DNA of 64,000 nt from Rhodoferax ferrireducens T118. Lineage in GTDB: Bacteria > Pseudomonadota > Gammaproteobacteria > Burkholderiales > Burkholderiaceae_C. The stretch covers positions 992,001 to 1,056,000 of the forward strand of contig NC_007908.1 in assembly GCF_000013605.1 (NCBI RefSeq). The letters run 5' to 3'. Shown here one piece after another: positions 43,834-52,612 of this stretch (position 1 is its first letter; each line of letters starts with the position of its first letter). The position numbers and the translations under genes were made by a program. The notes beneath the pieces were generated by a model. That model was given only the letters and a program-made list of their open reading frames with translations. It ran no database searches and had not been told where the DNA came from.

Positions 43834-45279
43834 TCAGAGGCGGATGCCGACGTTCTTGGTCTGGACGTAGCCGAGCAGTGCCTCTTGCCCTTTCTCGCGC
43901 CCGTAGCCGGACCGCTTGGTGCCGCCGAACGGGGTTTCAACACCACCAACCCACCAGTCGTTGACGTAGACCTGGCCGGCGACCAGCCGGTCGGCGGTCC
44001 ACAGTGCGAGGCTGAGGTCGCGGGTGAACACCCCGGCGGCCAGTCCGTAATCGGTGCCGTTGGCGATCGTGATCGCCTCCTCCGGCGTGTCAAACGGAAT
44101 GACCACCACCACCGGTCCGAAGAACTCGTCCCGGGCGATGCGCATTTCGGGATGTACATCCCTGAACACGGTCGGAGCCATGAAATAGCCCTTGCGGCCC
44201 GGCAGGCGGGCGCCGCCGGTAGCCAGACGCGCGCCTTCGTCGACTCCGACCCGGCATAAGCCCTCAACCTTGTCGAGTTGGCGCGCGGAGATCAACGGCC
44301 CCATGTCATGGCCTTCGATGCCGGCGCCCACCGAACGCGCTTCGGCTTCCTTGACCATCAAGGAGACGAACTCGTCGTAAATCGAACGGTGCACAAGGAG
44401 CCGGCTGGCGGCCGAACAGATCTGGCCGGCGTGAAAGAAGATGCCACGCGCCGCGCTCTTTACGGCGCGTTCCAGGTCGGCGTCGGCATGGACGATCCCG
44501 GCCGACTTGCCACCAAGCTCCATCACGCAGGGAATTACGCGCTCGGCGGCCGAGCGCAGCACGCTCTTGCCGGTTGCGACGGAGCCGGTGAACACGATGT
44601 GGTCGATGTCGCGGTGGGCCACCAGTGCGGCACCGGCATCGTGCCCGTATCCGCAGATGATATTGAGCGCGCCCTTGGGCACGCCGGCCTTCTCGCAGGC
44701 CTCTGCGAACTTGAACAGGCTGAGCGGCGAATCTTCTGGCGACTTGAGAACGACGGTGTTGCCGGTGATCAGCGCACAGCACACCGAGCGAGCGCCGACC
44801 GGCAACGGACCGTTCCAGGGCACGATCTGCGCAGAGACACCGAACGGCGCGTGGACCGTGTAGTCGAGAACGCCCGGGCCCAGTGGAATTTGCCGCCCTT
44901 CGAGCTTGTCGGCCATACCCCCGTAGTATTGCAGGTAACGCATGGTCAGTTTGACATCGTTGCGGCCATTGGCCAGCGTCTTGCCGTTGTCCAGGCATTC
45001 GAGTTTCGCGATTTCCTCGGTCATCTCACCGAGGTGCCGTGCCACCTCGAACATCAGTTGGCCACGTTCAGCCGGTGGCAGGTCGAGCAAGGCGCGGCTG
45101 GCGAAACTGCGGCGTGCGGCGGCCACGGCTCGGTCCACATCGGCAGGCATCGCGCGCGCCACCTCAGCGATGGGTTCGCCGGTGGCCGGGTTGTCGATCA
45201 AAATGCGCTCGTCGGTTGCGCCGTCTACCCATTCACCATCGATGAAGTTGCGCCAGAAAGTCTTGGTTGTCGGGGTCAT
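43834..45279 (-). CDS. NAD(P)-dependent aldehyde dehydrogenase
   Basis: Dehydrogenase of 481 residues. The catalytic Cys is in FFHAGQICSAASRLLVH, the general-base Glu in PCVMELGGKSAGIV, the cofactor motif is FTGSVATGKS, and the Asn of PWNGPLP lies in the oxyanion region. ATG 45279 begins MTPTTKTFWRNFIDG, as in relatives. It is the first gene of the long minus-strand operon and divergent from the LysR gene, the classic regulator arrangement. It may oxidise the aldehyde released by the D-threonine-aldolase-like enzyme. Confidence 0.91.
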   Translation of the reverse strand: MTPTTKTFWRNFIDGEWVDGATDERILIDNPATGEPIAEVARAMPADVDRAVAAARRSFASRALLDLPPAERGQLMFEVARHLGEMTEEIAKLECLDNGKTLANGRNDVKLTMRYLQYYGGMADKLEGRQIPLGPGVLDYTVHAPFGVSAQIVPWNGPLPVGARSVCCALITGNTVVLKSPEDSPLSLFKFAEACEKAGVPKGALNIICGYGHDAGAALVAHRDIDHIVFTGSVATGKSVLRSAAERVIPCVMELGGKSAGIVHADADLERAVKSAARGIFFHAGQICSAASRLLVHRSIYDEFVSLMVKEAEARSVGAGIEGHDMGPLISARQLDKVEGLCRVGVDEGARLATGGARLPGRKGYFMAPTVFRDVHPEMRIARDEFFGPVVVVIPFDTPEEAITIANGTDYGLAAGVFTRDLSLALWTADRLVAGQVYVNDWWVGGVETPFGGTKRSGYGREKGQEALLGYVQTKNVGIRL

Positions 45280-45318
45280 TGATGCCTCACTGTTTATGAT
45301 TCGGACACGCCAGATCAC

Positions 45319-45432
45319 GGCGTAATCTGAGCCCGCGTAAAATAATATGCTTGGACGTCGCCGAAAGCGAATGCCGATTCACAATGGACTGATGCCGCGC
45401 GGGCATCGGCGCGCTACTGCAAGGAGTACCCC
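45319..45432. promoter_or_regulatory. Divergent promoter region with inverted repeat for the LysR regulator
   Basis: The inverted repeat GATGCC-N5-GGCATC lies at 45391-45407, 26 bases before the regulator start. A related half-site AATGCCGATT is at about 45370-45380. LysR-type proteins bind partly symmetric sites between divergent genes, and this is the only obvious dyad here. Confidence 0.5.
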
Positions 45433-46353
45433 ATGGAAGTGAAGTGGCTTGAGGATTTCCTCAGCCTGGCCGATACTCTCAATTTCACGCGCTCGGCCGA
45501 ATTGCGCTTCACGACGCAGCCGGCGTTCAGTCGCCGCATCCGCAGCTTGGAGGAATGGTTGGGCGCGCCGCTGATCGAGCGCGCCACGCAGCCAATCAGC
45601 CTTACTCCCGCCGGGCAGAAGTTCCGGGCAATTGCTGAGGAAGTGCTGCGCCGGCTGTTCCAGGTGCGAGAGGACGTTCGCCATCTTGACCTCGCGTCGG
45701 CCAACACCATCATCTTCACCGCCACCCACAGCCTGTCGCTGAATTTCTTTCCACGCTGGATACGCACGGTCGAGGAGCGCAATGGCGTTCTGTTCACGCG
45801 ACTGGATTCCAACCATTTTGAAGTCTGTGTGCAGACACTGCTCAAGGGGCATGCGCATTTCATGCTGTGCCACGCCCACCGCAGCGTCGATCTGCACCTG
45901 CCGCCTGACGGCTTCAGGTCCATAGTGGTCGGTGGCGACCGGCTACTGCCGGTGTCCACACCCCACGAACAGGGCGGGCCCGCCCATGCCCTGCCCGGCA
46001 CACGCGAGCAGCCGGCGCACTATCTCGCCTACGCCGAGACCTCGGCGATCGGACGCGCGGTGGACCACATGCTGGAACAACGCCCCGCCAAGCCTCAACT
46101 GGAACAGGTGTTCGTCTCGCACCTAGCGGCGGTGCTTGAATCCATGGTGCGTGACGGTCGCGGCCTGGCTTGGCTACCCGAAAGCCAGATCAAGGACGAC
46201 CTGTCGGCGGGGCGGCTGGTCGTGGCGGGTGACGAAAGCTGGACGGTGCCCGTCGAGTTACGGCTGTTCCGTCCCGAGCACAGCCTGCCACCGAAGTCCG
46301 AGGAGTTTTGGGCCGCCGCGGTCGCGTGCGAGGTCGACTGCGCATTGCGCTAG
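45433..46353 (+). CDS. LysR-family transcriptional regulator
   Basis: Regulator of 306 residues. The N-terminal winged helix (VKWLEDFLSLADTLNFTRSAELRFTTQPAFSRRIRSLEEWLG) is unmistakable and the rest is a two-lobe effector domain. ATG 45433 follows AAGGAGT by seven bases. It faces away from the long catabolic operon, so it most likely activates it in response to its substrate or an intermediate. Confidence 0.92.
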   Translation: MEVKWLEDFLSLADTLNFTRSAELRFTTQPAFSRRIRSLEEWLGAPLIERATQPISLTPAGQKFRAIAEEVLRRLFQVREDVRHLDLASANTIIFTATHSLSLNFFPRWIRTVEERNGVLFTRLDSNHFEVCVQTLLKGHAHFMLCHAHRSVDLHLPPDGFRSIVVGGDRLLPVSTPHEQGGPAHALPGTREQPAHYLAYAETSAIGRAVDHMLEQRPAKPQLEQVFVSHLAAVLESMVRDGRGLAWLPESQIKDDLSAGRLVVAGDESWTVPVELRLFRPEHSLPPKSEEFWAAAVACEVDCALR

Positions 46354-46669
46354 GCGAGAGGCCGGTATTGGCCGACCGTAGCGGGAATGGGTACGCTTCA
46401 AGGTGTCGCAATAAGGAAGCGTGGCTGAGAAAAAGCGTGCTGCTTAATCAACGAACACCCCATGCTCTTGCGTCATCTCCTCCATGTGGCGCAAGCTCAA
46501 CGGATAGGCCACATACCATCGCACGCACGTGAGCATGACTTCCAGCGAATAGTGGATCCTTTTGAGAACCTTGCGCAATGCGCCATGGATCGAGCTTTTT
46601 CGGACATCAAGCATGCCTTGAATTGTCCGTTATCCGTATTGCGACGGAGCCTTCCTGAGCGGGTAATTG
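46354..46669. other. Gap holding an IS6-family remnant
   Basis: Only the short transposase remnant described separately was found. The remaining sequence between LysR and the amidase shows no gene. Confidence 0.5.
46444..46572 (-). pseudogene. IS6-family transposase N-terminal remnant
   Basis: On the minus strand this reads KRIHYSLEVMLTCVRWYVAY, then PLSLRHMEEMTQEHGVFVD, then a stop. It is the N-terminal DNA-binding region of IS6/IS240 transposases (usual form ...VRWYxxYPLSLRxLEEMMxERGVxVDH). The stop falls just where the conserved His-Ser would follow. No catalytic domain and no inverted repeat ends were identified. Confidence 0.68.
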
Positions 46670-48082
46670 TCATTGTATTGGCGGGCGACGGCGATGCCAG
46701 TCGGTCTCGCGCTGGAAAGCGTCCGCAGTTTTCAAGAGCAGCGCTTCATCGAAAGGTCGGCCGATCAACTGGAATGACAGGGGCATACCTTCGCTTGATA
46801 TCCCGGCAGGTACGCTGATGGCAGGCAGGCCCAGATAGTTGACGCCGCGCGTGGCATGCGTGATGCGGCCGATAGTTTGCAGGATGGCCTGAAGATCGCC
46901 TTCGGTCGTCGCGGCAATGGTTGGCGTTTGCACTGGTATGGTCGGAACATGGATTAGATCGCAGCTGGCGAAGCTGGTCTGTAGATATTCCTCGGTCAGC
47001 CTCACGCGTAGCGCTAGCGCCTCCACGTAACGTACAGCGGAATAGGCAAAGCCGGCCTCGATGCGCAAGCGCACTTGCTCAGCATAATCCTGCGGCCGCG
47101 ATTCGATCCACTTGCGGTGCAGCGCTGCCGCTTCCACCGACATGATGAGCTGCATCATCGCATTGATCAATGCCATGTCCGGTACGGCTACAGTGACCAG
47201 CGTTGCGCCGCGGGCCCGCAAGACTTCCAGGCTGGTTTGCAGCGCCGCTGCGACCTCGGGGTCGAGGTTGTCTCGGTAATAATGTTCCGGCACGCCGACG
47301 CGCAGACCGCGCAGGTCGCCATCCAATCCGTTTTCGTAATCCTGATTCGCGACCCCTGTACACAAACCATCATCCGGATTGGGCCGACTGATGTGCGTCA
47401 GCAGTCGGGCGCAATCGCGCGCGCTTTGTGCCAGTGGCCCGACGCAATCCAGCGAGGAGGACAGCGACACCACACCGGCTACGCTCACCCGGCGGAAGGT
47501 CGTCTTCAATCCGGTAACGCCACACATGGCGGCGGGATGGCGGATCGAGCCGCCGGTGTCGGTGCCCAGCGAGCCAAACACCAGACGTGATGCCACCGCA
47601 ATGCCAGAGCCGCTCGACGAACCGCCGCAGACGTGCATCGGACTCCATGGATTTCGGCCGTGGCCGTAATGCGCGTTGAAGCCGGTCGGGCTCACGGCAA
47701 ACTCGGCCATGTGAAGCGAGCCCAGATTCACCTGTCCCGCAGCATTCAGTTCATCAATAACCCATGCGTTACGTGCCGCCACCTGTCCGCGCAAGATAAG
47801 CGAGCCGGCATGGCATTCACGGCCAACGATGCCGAACAGGTCCTTGTGCGCCAACGGCACGCCATGCAGCGGTCCACAAGTGCCCCTGCGGGACTGCAGA
47901 TCGTCCAGCGAGCGGGCGCGCACCATCGCATCCTCGTGATCGATGCGGAATATGGCGTTCAAATTGCGTCCAATGGATTCGAGCCGCTGCAGCGACCAGG
48001 CTACGATCTCCTGTGCGCTGAAGCGCTTTTGCGCAATTGCGTCGGCAACGCCGACCAGGTCCAGCTGTAAAAAATCGCTCAT
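46670..48082 (-). CDS. Amidase signature family protein
   Basis: Amidase of 470 residues. The Ser-cisSer-Lys triad is discernible: the Lys in GVPLAHKDLFGI, and the glycine-serine signature GGSSSGSGIAVASRLVFGSLGTDTGGSIRHPAAMCGVTGLK contains both Ser residues. It resembles AtzF/GatA-like hydrolases of small amides or acyl-amino acids. ATG 48082 overlaps the stop of a small upstream gene by four bases (ATGA), suggesting a two-gene unit. No GatB or GatC partner is present, so it is not the tRNA amidotransferase. Confidence 0.9.
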   Translation of the reverse strand: MSDFLQLDLVGVADAIAQKRFSAQEIVAWSLQRLESIGRNLNAIFRIDHEDAMVRARSLDDLQSRRGTCGPLHGVPLAHKDLFGIVGRECHAGSLILRGQVAARNAWVIDELNAAGQVNLGSLHMAEFAVSPTGFNAHYGHGRNPWSPMHVCGGSSSGSGIAVASRLVFGSLGTDTGGSIRHPAAMCGVTGLKTTFRRVSVAGVVSLSSSLDCVGPLAQSARDCARLLTHISRPNPDDGLCTGVANQDYENGLDGDLRGLRVGVPEHYYRDNLDPEVAAALQTSLEVLRARGATLVTVAVPDMALINAMMQLIMSVEAAALHRKWIESRPQDYAEQVRLRIEAGFAYSAVRYVEALALRVRLTEEYLQTSFASCDLIHVPTIPVQTPTIAATTEGDLQAILQTIGRITHATRGVNYLGLPAISVPAGISSEGMPLSFQLIGRPFDEALLLKTADAFQRETDWHRRRPPIQ

Positions 48083-48276
48083 TGCCGGTCCAAAGCCTGG
48101 ATATCGCACCAGAGCGCAAAGGCGGCGATATGGTCATACAGCTCGAGACGCGTTAGCGCTGCAAGCGCAATACGTTCGTTGTTAGGCGCGGCAATTGAAT
48201 TTACGGCGGCAACGCGCTCCGGGTTCCAGCCGATCTCTTGCAGATTGACAAGTGGTGGGAAAGGTGTGAATGGCAT
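48079..48276 (-). CDS. Small protein upstream of the amidase
   Basis: Product of 65 residues, MPFTPFPPLVNLQEIGWNPE onwards, ending WCDIQALDRQ. The stop overlaps the amidase start by four bases, so coupled translation is likely. Amidases of related types (for example AtzE) work with a tiny GatC-like partner, and the position matches, but I cannot recognise a DUF4089 or GatC sequence. The frame extends to 48441, but the ATG at 48276 is the natural start. Confidence 0.6.
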   Translation of the reverse strand: MPFTPFPPLVNLQEIGWNPERVAAVNSIAAPNNERIALAALTRLELYDHIAAFALWCDIQALDRQ

Positions 48277-48399
48277 AGCTACTTTCAAATGAGAACTATG
48301 GGGAAAGATGCGGTTCTGGAACTCATCCAGCCGGCGTGCCGGCGCCGAGGTTGGTGGCGGAATTAAAGTGAGGTCGCGAACCAACTTTAACCAAGAGGA

Positions 48400-48503
48400 G
48401 GCCAAGAAGAAATATAGCGGAATTGACCTGCATTCGAACAACAGTGTAGTGACTGTGGCCGACGAGGAGGATCGCGATGTAGCGGAGAACCGGAAAGGCT
48501 GCT
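48400..48503 (+). pseudogene. IS110-family transposase N-terminal remnant
   Basis: The plus strand encodes KYSGIDLHSNNSVVTVADEE followed by DRDVAENR, the RuvC-like start (GIDLHSN) of IS110 transposases with its first catalytic Asp. Similarity stops about 35 residues in and the frame ends near 48550. Only the start of the gene is left; no element ends were recognised. Confidence 0.72.
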
Positions 48504-49022
48504 ATCAAACCACTGCACCACAGCCAATTAACGCGAGACGCTACGGATAGCAGGACCGTTGTCTTTGTGGAAGTTGGCAATAGTTTTGAAAACTGGTGTC
48601 TTCCATTGCCACGGCTTGCGCCGACGCGTCGACCATGTATATTGGATTCCCGATCGTCTTGCCAGCCGGCCAAAGACCCAAACGTCCTTCCGCTGTGAAT
48701 CCGGCCGTCACGCTACAGTTGACTATATTCATATCGGAATCGACAGGTTCAGATTGTTATGAAAATTTTACGATTTGAGGGCCGTTCTGGTTGGCAAAGG
48801 GGACTCGAAAACAGGAGAGGAATAGAGCAAAAAACTGGAATCACGTTTGCGCCAACCAGATTGATTCTCCAGGATGGCCTCATTTCGCCGCCAACTTCCT
48901 GAGCAACCGTATCTTCAGCGATGGCCGCTCTATCGACGTCTTTCCCCTCCCGGAGATTCTCGTGGCCATAGCGATTTGCTTTGCAGGATGGAAATAGCGT
49001 TTCCCATCTTTGAACATTGACC
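48504..49022. other. Intergenic region with a possible decayed small gene
   Basis: A minus-strand frame at 48541-48732 encodes a 63-residue product (FTAEGRLGLWPAGKTIGNPI, Cys-containing C-terminus) with protein-like composition, but its family is unknown. The rest to 49022 shows nothing I can support. Confidence 0.3.
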
Positions 49023-50651
49023 CTACGCTGCTCGGGCCGGGGAAAGCTGCTTGGGCGCGCTGTGGTTCGCGGGTGCGGCGGCGCGAGGGCTGCTCGATGC
49101 AAAGCCCTCTTGACCTTGCGCCAGCTTAAATACCGCTACGGTGCCGACGAGATCCTGCGCCTGCGATTTGAGGCTGGAAGCCGCGGCCGCCATCTCCTCC
49201 ACCAGCGCGGCATTCTGCTGCGTGGCCTGGTCCATCTGGGTAACGGCTTCGCCCACCTGGGATACCCCGGCACTCTGCTCGGAACTGGCCGCACTGATCT
49301 CACCCATGATGTCGGTCACGCGGCGAATACTGCTTACCACCTCGGTCATGGTGGCACCGGCCTGACCCACCAGCGCCGTGCCCTGCTCGACGCGCTCCAC
49401 GCTGTCGTTGATAAGGTTCTTGATTTCCTTCGCCGCATCGGCTGAGCGCCCCGCCAGGCTGCGCACCTCGGACGCCACCACCGCAAAGCCACGGCCCTGC
49501 TCGCCGGCACGGGCCGCCTCTACTGCGGCATTGAGCGCCAGGATATTGGTCTGGAAGGCGATGCCGTCAATCACGCTGATGATGTCGCTGATCCTCTGGG
49601 ACGACGTGTTGATGCCCTTCATGGTGTCGACGACCTGAGCGACCACTTCACCGCCCTGGATCGCCACACTCGAAGCGCTCTGGGCCAACTGGTTGGCCTG
49701 TTTGGCGTTGTCGGCGTTTTGCTTGACGGTGGAGCTGAGTTCTTCCATCGAGGCGGCGGTTTCTTCCAGCGCGCTGGCCTGGCTTTCGGTGCGGGCCGAG
49801 AGATCTTGGTTGCCCTGGGCAATCTCGGCACTGGCAGTTGCCACGCTCTCGGAGCCCTGACGGACGTTAGAGACGACCCGGCTCAGGTTGTCCTGCATGG
49901 TGGACAGGGCCTGGAGAAGCTGTCCGATTTCGTCCTTTCCGGCGGCACTCAGCGGTTGGCTCAGGTCGCCTTCGCCAATGCGTTGTGCGGCGAGACGTGC
50001 TGCATCGACGCGGCTCGAAATGCTGCGCGACAGCCTCCAACCAATGAAGACGGCAGCAGCCAGGGTCAAAACCAGGAGCACTGCACCCAGCAGATACAGC
50101 TGCTGGAACATTTCCTTGACTTCCTGCTGAGCCGCGTGAACGTGAGCAGCTTCCCCATCAACCAGCGCCTGTGTTGCGCGAATGTAGTCATCTGTGATCG
50201 GCAGGAATTTCTTCTCCACCAGGGCGCGGCCACCAGCGTCGTCCCCAGCGGCTTTCAAGACATTGACCTGGTCGCGGGTTGCAATCCATGTTTTGCGCAC
50301 CTCACCCACATTTTCGGCCCGCTTTCTGGATTCGCTGTCCTGCACCTTGGCTAGAAAAGCCTTTTGTGTCTCGGTCGTCCCGCGTGTTGTGGCAGCCATT
50401 GCCTCTTTGAAGAAGTCGAGCATGGTGCCACCCTCTGAATAGCCTACTGCCAGAGAGCGCGCGGAGTTTTGCCGCACATCACCCTGCCAGTTGCCCGCCA
50501 ATTGCAGCAGTTCAGCAGAACGCTCCATGCGCGTCGAGGCCTCGGATACCATGTTCACACGCCATGCGGTAACGCCAGCCAACAGAAGAAAAACCGCGAT
50601 GATCACGGCAAAACCAAGAGCGAGGCGAGTGGAGATTTTCAGGTTATTCAT
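49023..50651 (-). CDS. Methyl-accepting chemotaxis protein
   Basis: Chemoreceptor of 542 residues. First membrane helix at about residues 7-30 ([21 protein letters not shown]), a periplasmic four-helix sensing domain, second helix near 190-210 ([19 protein letters not shown]), HAMP region ([29 protein letters not shown]) and the signalling hairpin with the strict tip [35 protein letters not shown]. The C-terminus lacks a CheR/CheB-binding pentapeptide (ends SPARAA), so adaptation would depend on other receptors. ATG 50651 is preferred to a TTG at 50663. It is adjacent to cheW, in the same direction. Confidence 0.94.
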   Translation of the reverse strand: MNNLKISTRLALGFAVIIAVFLLLAGVTAWRVNMVSEASTRMERSAELLQLAGNWQGDVRQNSARSLAVGYSEGGTMLDFFKEAMAATTRGTTETQKAFLAKVQDSESRKRAENVGEVRKTWIATRDQVNVLKAAGDDAGGRALVEKKFLPITDDYIRATQALVDGEAAHVHAAQQEVKEMFQQLYLLGAVLLVLTLAAAVFIGWRLSRSISSRVDAARLAAQRIGEGDLSQPLSAAGKDEIGQLLQALSTMQDNLSRVVSNVRQGSESVATASAEIAQGNQDLSARTESQASALEETAASMEELSSTVKQNADNAKQANQLAQSASSVAIQGGEVVAQVVDTMKGINTSSQRISDIISVIDGIAFQTNILALNAAVEAARAGEQGRGFAVVASEVRSLAGRSADAAKEIKNLINDSVERVEQGTALVGQAGATMTEVVSSIRRVTDIMGEISAASSEQSAGVSQVGEAVTQMDQATQQNAALVEEMAAAASSLKSQAQDLVGTVAVFKLAQGQEGFASSSPRAAAPANHSAPKQLSPARAA

Positions 50652-50664
50652 TTGAATTTTCAAG

Positions 50665-51189
50665 TCAATGCGTTGTTTCCGCGATCAGTCCCATTTCGGC
50701 GCTGGCCATGAATTTTTCGATATCGAGCAGGATCAGCATGCGGTCCCCCACCGAGCCGATGCCCAGCAGGTGGTCACTGCTGACGGCTGAAGAAAGCTCG
50801 GGCACCGGGCGTATTTGCTCAGGTTTCAAGGTGATGACGTCGGAGACGCCATCGACCACCATTCCCACCACCTGGGTGCCGATGGTGAGCACGATCACCA
50901 CGGTGAAGGTGTCGTAGTTCACCTGTTCGAGGTTGAACTTGATGCGCATGTCCACAATCGGCACGATCACGCCGCGCAGATTGACCACCCCCTTGATGAA
51001 GGCCGGTGCATGGGCCATGCGGGTGGGTTCTTCATAGGAGCGGATTTCCTGCACGCGCAGGATGTCAATGCAGTATTCCTCGCGGCCGAGCTTGAAGGCC
51101 AGGAACTCGCGGATGGAAGTAACGGCCCCGGCCATGGGGGTGCCTTGGGATGTTGCCGTGCCGGATGGGGTGGCAGTTTGCTGACTCAT
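50665..51189 (-). CDS. cheW: Chemotaxis protein CheW
   Basis: Coupling protein of 174 residues linking receptors to the kinase CheA. The SH3-like CheW domain is complete: [57 protein letters not shown], and [15 protein letters not shown]. An N-terminal Thr/Ser-rich leader of about 25 residues precedes it. It is directly upstream of the receptor gene (13 bases) and thus its likely partner. There is no cheA here, so this is a satellite pair. Confidence 0.94.
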   Translation of the reverse strand: MSQQTATPSGTATSQGTPMAGAVTSIREFLAFKLGREEYCIDILRVQEIRSYEEPTRMAHAPAFIKGVVNLRGVIVPIVDMRIKFNLEQVNYDTFTVVIVLTIGTQVVGMVVDGVSDVITLKPEQIRPVPELSSAVSSDHLLGIGSVGDRMLILLDIEKFMASAEMGLIAETTH

Positions 51190-51756
51190 GGGAGGGGGCC
51201 TTCTAGCGCTTGGGCTATATCACAGCGACGAGCGCCGCAGTTGGTGACGCTGATGACTTTCGGGTTGAAATGTTCTCAAGGTTTATCGACATGAACTCCG
51301 CTTTCTTGATAGCCAATTTCATGTCGCTGAAATACATAGAATGACTTTCTGGCAATACATTGCGGGTAGGTCCGCGCAGGCCCGCGACAGAGATATGACG
51401 GTCACAGGCTCGGCTGCTCCCAGTCAAGGGCGCATCGGGCTGAAAGGAGAGGGCAGCGCTTCGGACTCCACAGTGCGTGGCGGCGGGTACCGACTTCGAC
51501 CTGACGGTGAAGCTTGGGGCCATCTGCTGGACCCGATCTGTTTTCGGCGACCCCGCGGCTATTTCGCACGAATGTGTCAGGCCGCTGATTGGCAATCAAA
51601 ACCTTGTATTTGTGCTTCCAGGAAGAAGCTGGTGGGCTATACCCGCTCCCGCTGCGATGCAGTCACGTGCGTTAGCACTCTTGACAGCTGTTTGAGGCTA
51701 CGCATGGCACCCCGTTACATGGTGCGCGTGTGTTTGTAAGTCGTGGGTTTGAGCCG

Positions 51757-51821
51757 GCTAAAGTAGCTGGGAAGCCTCTTTTAATCCGTTTGTCGGGGGT
51801 TCAACCCTGCGCATCCAACCA
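51757..51821 (+). tRNA. tRNA-Lys-like 3' remnant (not a complete tRNA)
   Basis: The segment ctcttttaatccgtttgtcg resembles the anticodon arm of tRNA-Lys (anticodon TTT) and is followed by a T-arm-like gggttcaaccctgc and a terminal CCA. The matching 5' acceptor and D-arm cannot be found upstream, and the T stem has mismatches. It is probably a tRNA 3' end left by integration or rearrangement. Confidence 0.4.
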
Positions 51822-51847
51822 AATAGGTTTTATGAGCATTGAAAAAT

Positions 51848-51877
51848 CCTGCTACGTAATTGCTAGCAGGCTTTTTT
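51848..51877 (+). terminator. Rho-independent terminator
   Basis: Stem cctgcta (51848-51854) pairs with tagcagg (51864-51870) around a 9-base loop, followed by c and six Ts. It sits 27 bases after the tRNA-like 3' end, the usual distance for a tRNA transcript terminator. Confidence 0.75.
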
Positions 51878-51964
51878 GTTTGGGGGGCTCTACGATGTAA
51901 CGGCGGATGGAAGTGGATTTTTTTAATCAAACACCAGCCAAAGAACCCAGCGGGTTCAGCAGTG

Positions 51965-52612
51965 TCACTTCTTGTTTTTTGGCAGTATTGTGTACTTCAT
52001 ATCGTTTGTGATGACGCAGCACGGTGGGGCTTTGTGAGTTCTATGAACTGATATTCTTTCCCAGCTATCACCCTCAGCGTCTTCCACGATTTCATAGAGT
52101 TGGTAAGGCGTCACAATTCTTGGATCAAATTCAATAAGATCGGCAAGCGATCCATCAATGCGTGTAACTTGCGCGTATGCGCTTAACTTGATTCCACCTT
52201 TCAGTACAAGGTGGAAATTGTCCACTGCGTCGTCATCAACGAAATCGGCGGCTGATTCCGGAACAATGTTCAGCAGTACCCATCTATCGCCAAATACCTT
52301 TGTGGCTTTTGCAGTGGCTTCGTCTTCATTGGGATACGGTTCACCAATATGGAACTTTCCAAGCTGATGTTCCTCCGCTGCGTCTGCATAGACATATACG
52401 ATATGCTGTGATTCCCTGACCACTGATGAGGTTGGATACTTCAATAGATCTGGGTTGGCTTCCCAATAGGGTAGAAATTCCTCGGGTTCAGAATTTTTTG
52501 CAAGTTTGACATACAGAACGTCCCGTTCAACCCACCATTCATCCACCTTGTTCAAATCAAACGGGCAGTAGAACTTGGATTCAGCTTCATATTTGGCAAT
52601 GACTGTAGACAT
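51965..52612 (-). CDS. Hypothetical protein, AT-rich orphan gene
   Basis: Product of 215 residues that I do not recognise. It has no signal peptide or membrane segment and is acidic, with segments such as WEANPDLLKYPTSSVVRESQ and DSWERISVHRTHKAPP. Two Cys are adjacent near the C-terminus (PPCCVIT). ATG 52612 has GGAGG eight bases upstream. Its base composition is visibly richer in A and T than the neighbouring genes. It lies just past a tRNA-like 3' end and its upstream region carries a 17-base direct repeat, suggesting acquired DNA. Confidence 0.7.
   Translation of the reverse strand: MSTVIAKYEAESKFYCPFDLNKVDEWWVERDVLYVKLAKNSEPEEFLPYWEANPDLLKYPTSSVVRESQHIVYVYADAAEEHQLGKFHIGEPYPNEDEATAKATKVFGDRWVLLNIVPESAADFVDDDAVDNFHLVLKGGIKLSAYAQVTRIDGSLADLIEFDPRIVTPYQLYEIVEDAEGDSWERISVHRTHKAPPCCVITNDMKYTILPKNKK

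Larger units (their letters stand above)
51190..51964. other. Intergenic region with tRNA-like remnant and terminator
   Basis: No protein gene is supported between 51190 and 51720. The right part holds a tRNA-like 3' end and a terminator, given separately. Confidence 0.45.

Noticed and set aside
51746..51821. A complete tRNA gene
   Set aside because: The 3' half looks like tRNA-Lys, but no 5' strand pairs with the acceptor end and the T stem is mismatched.
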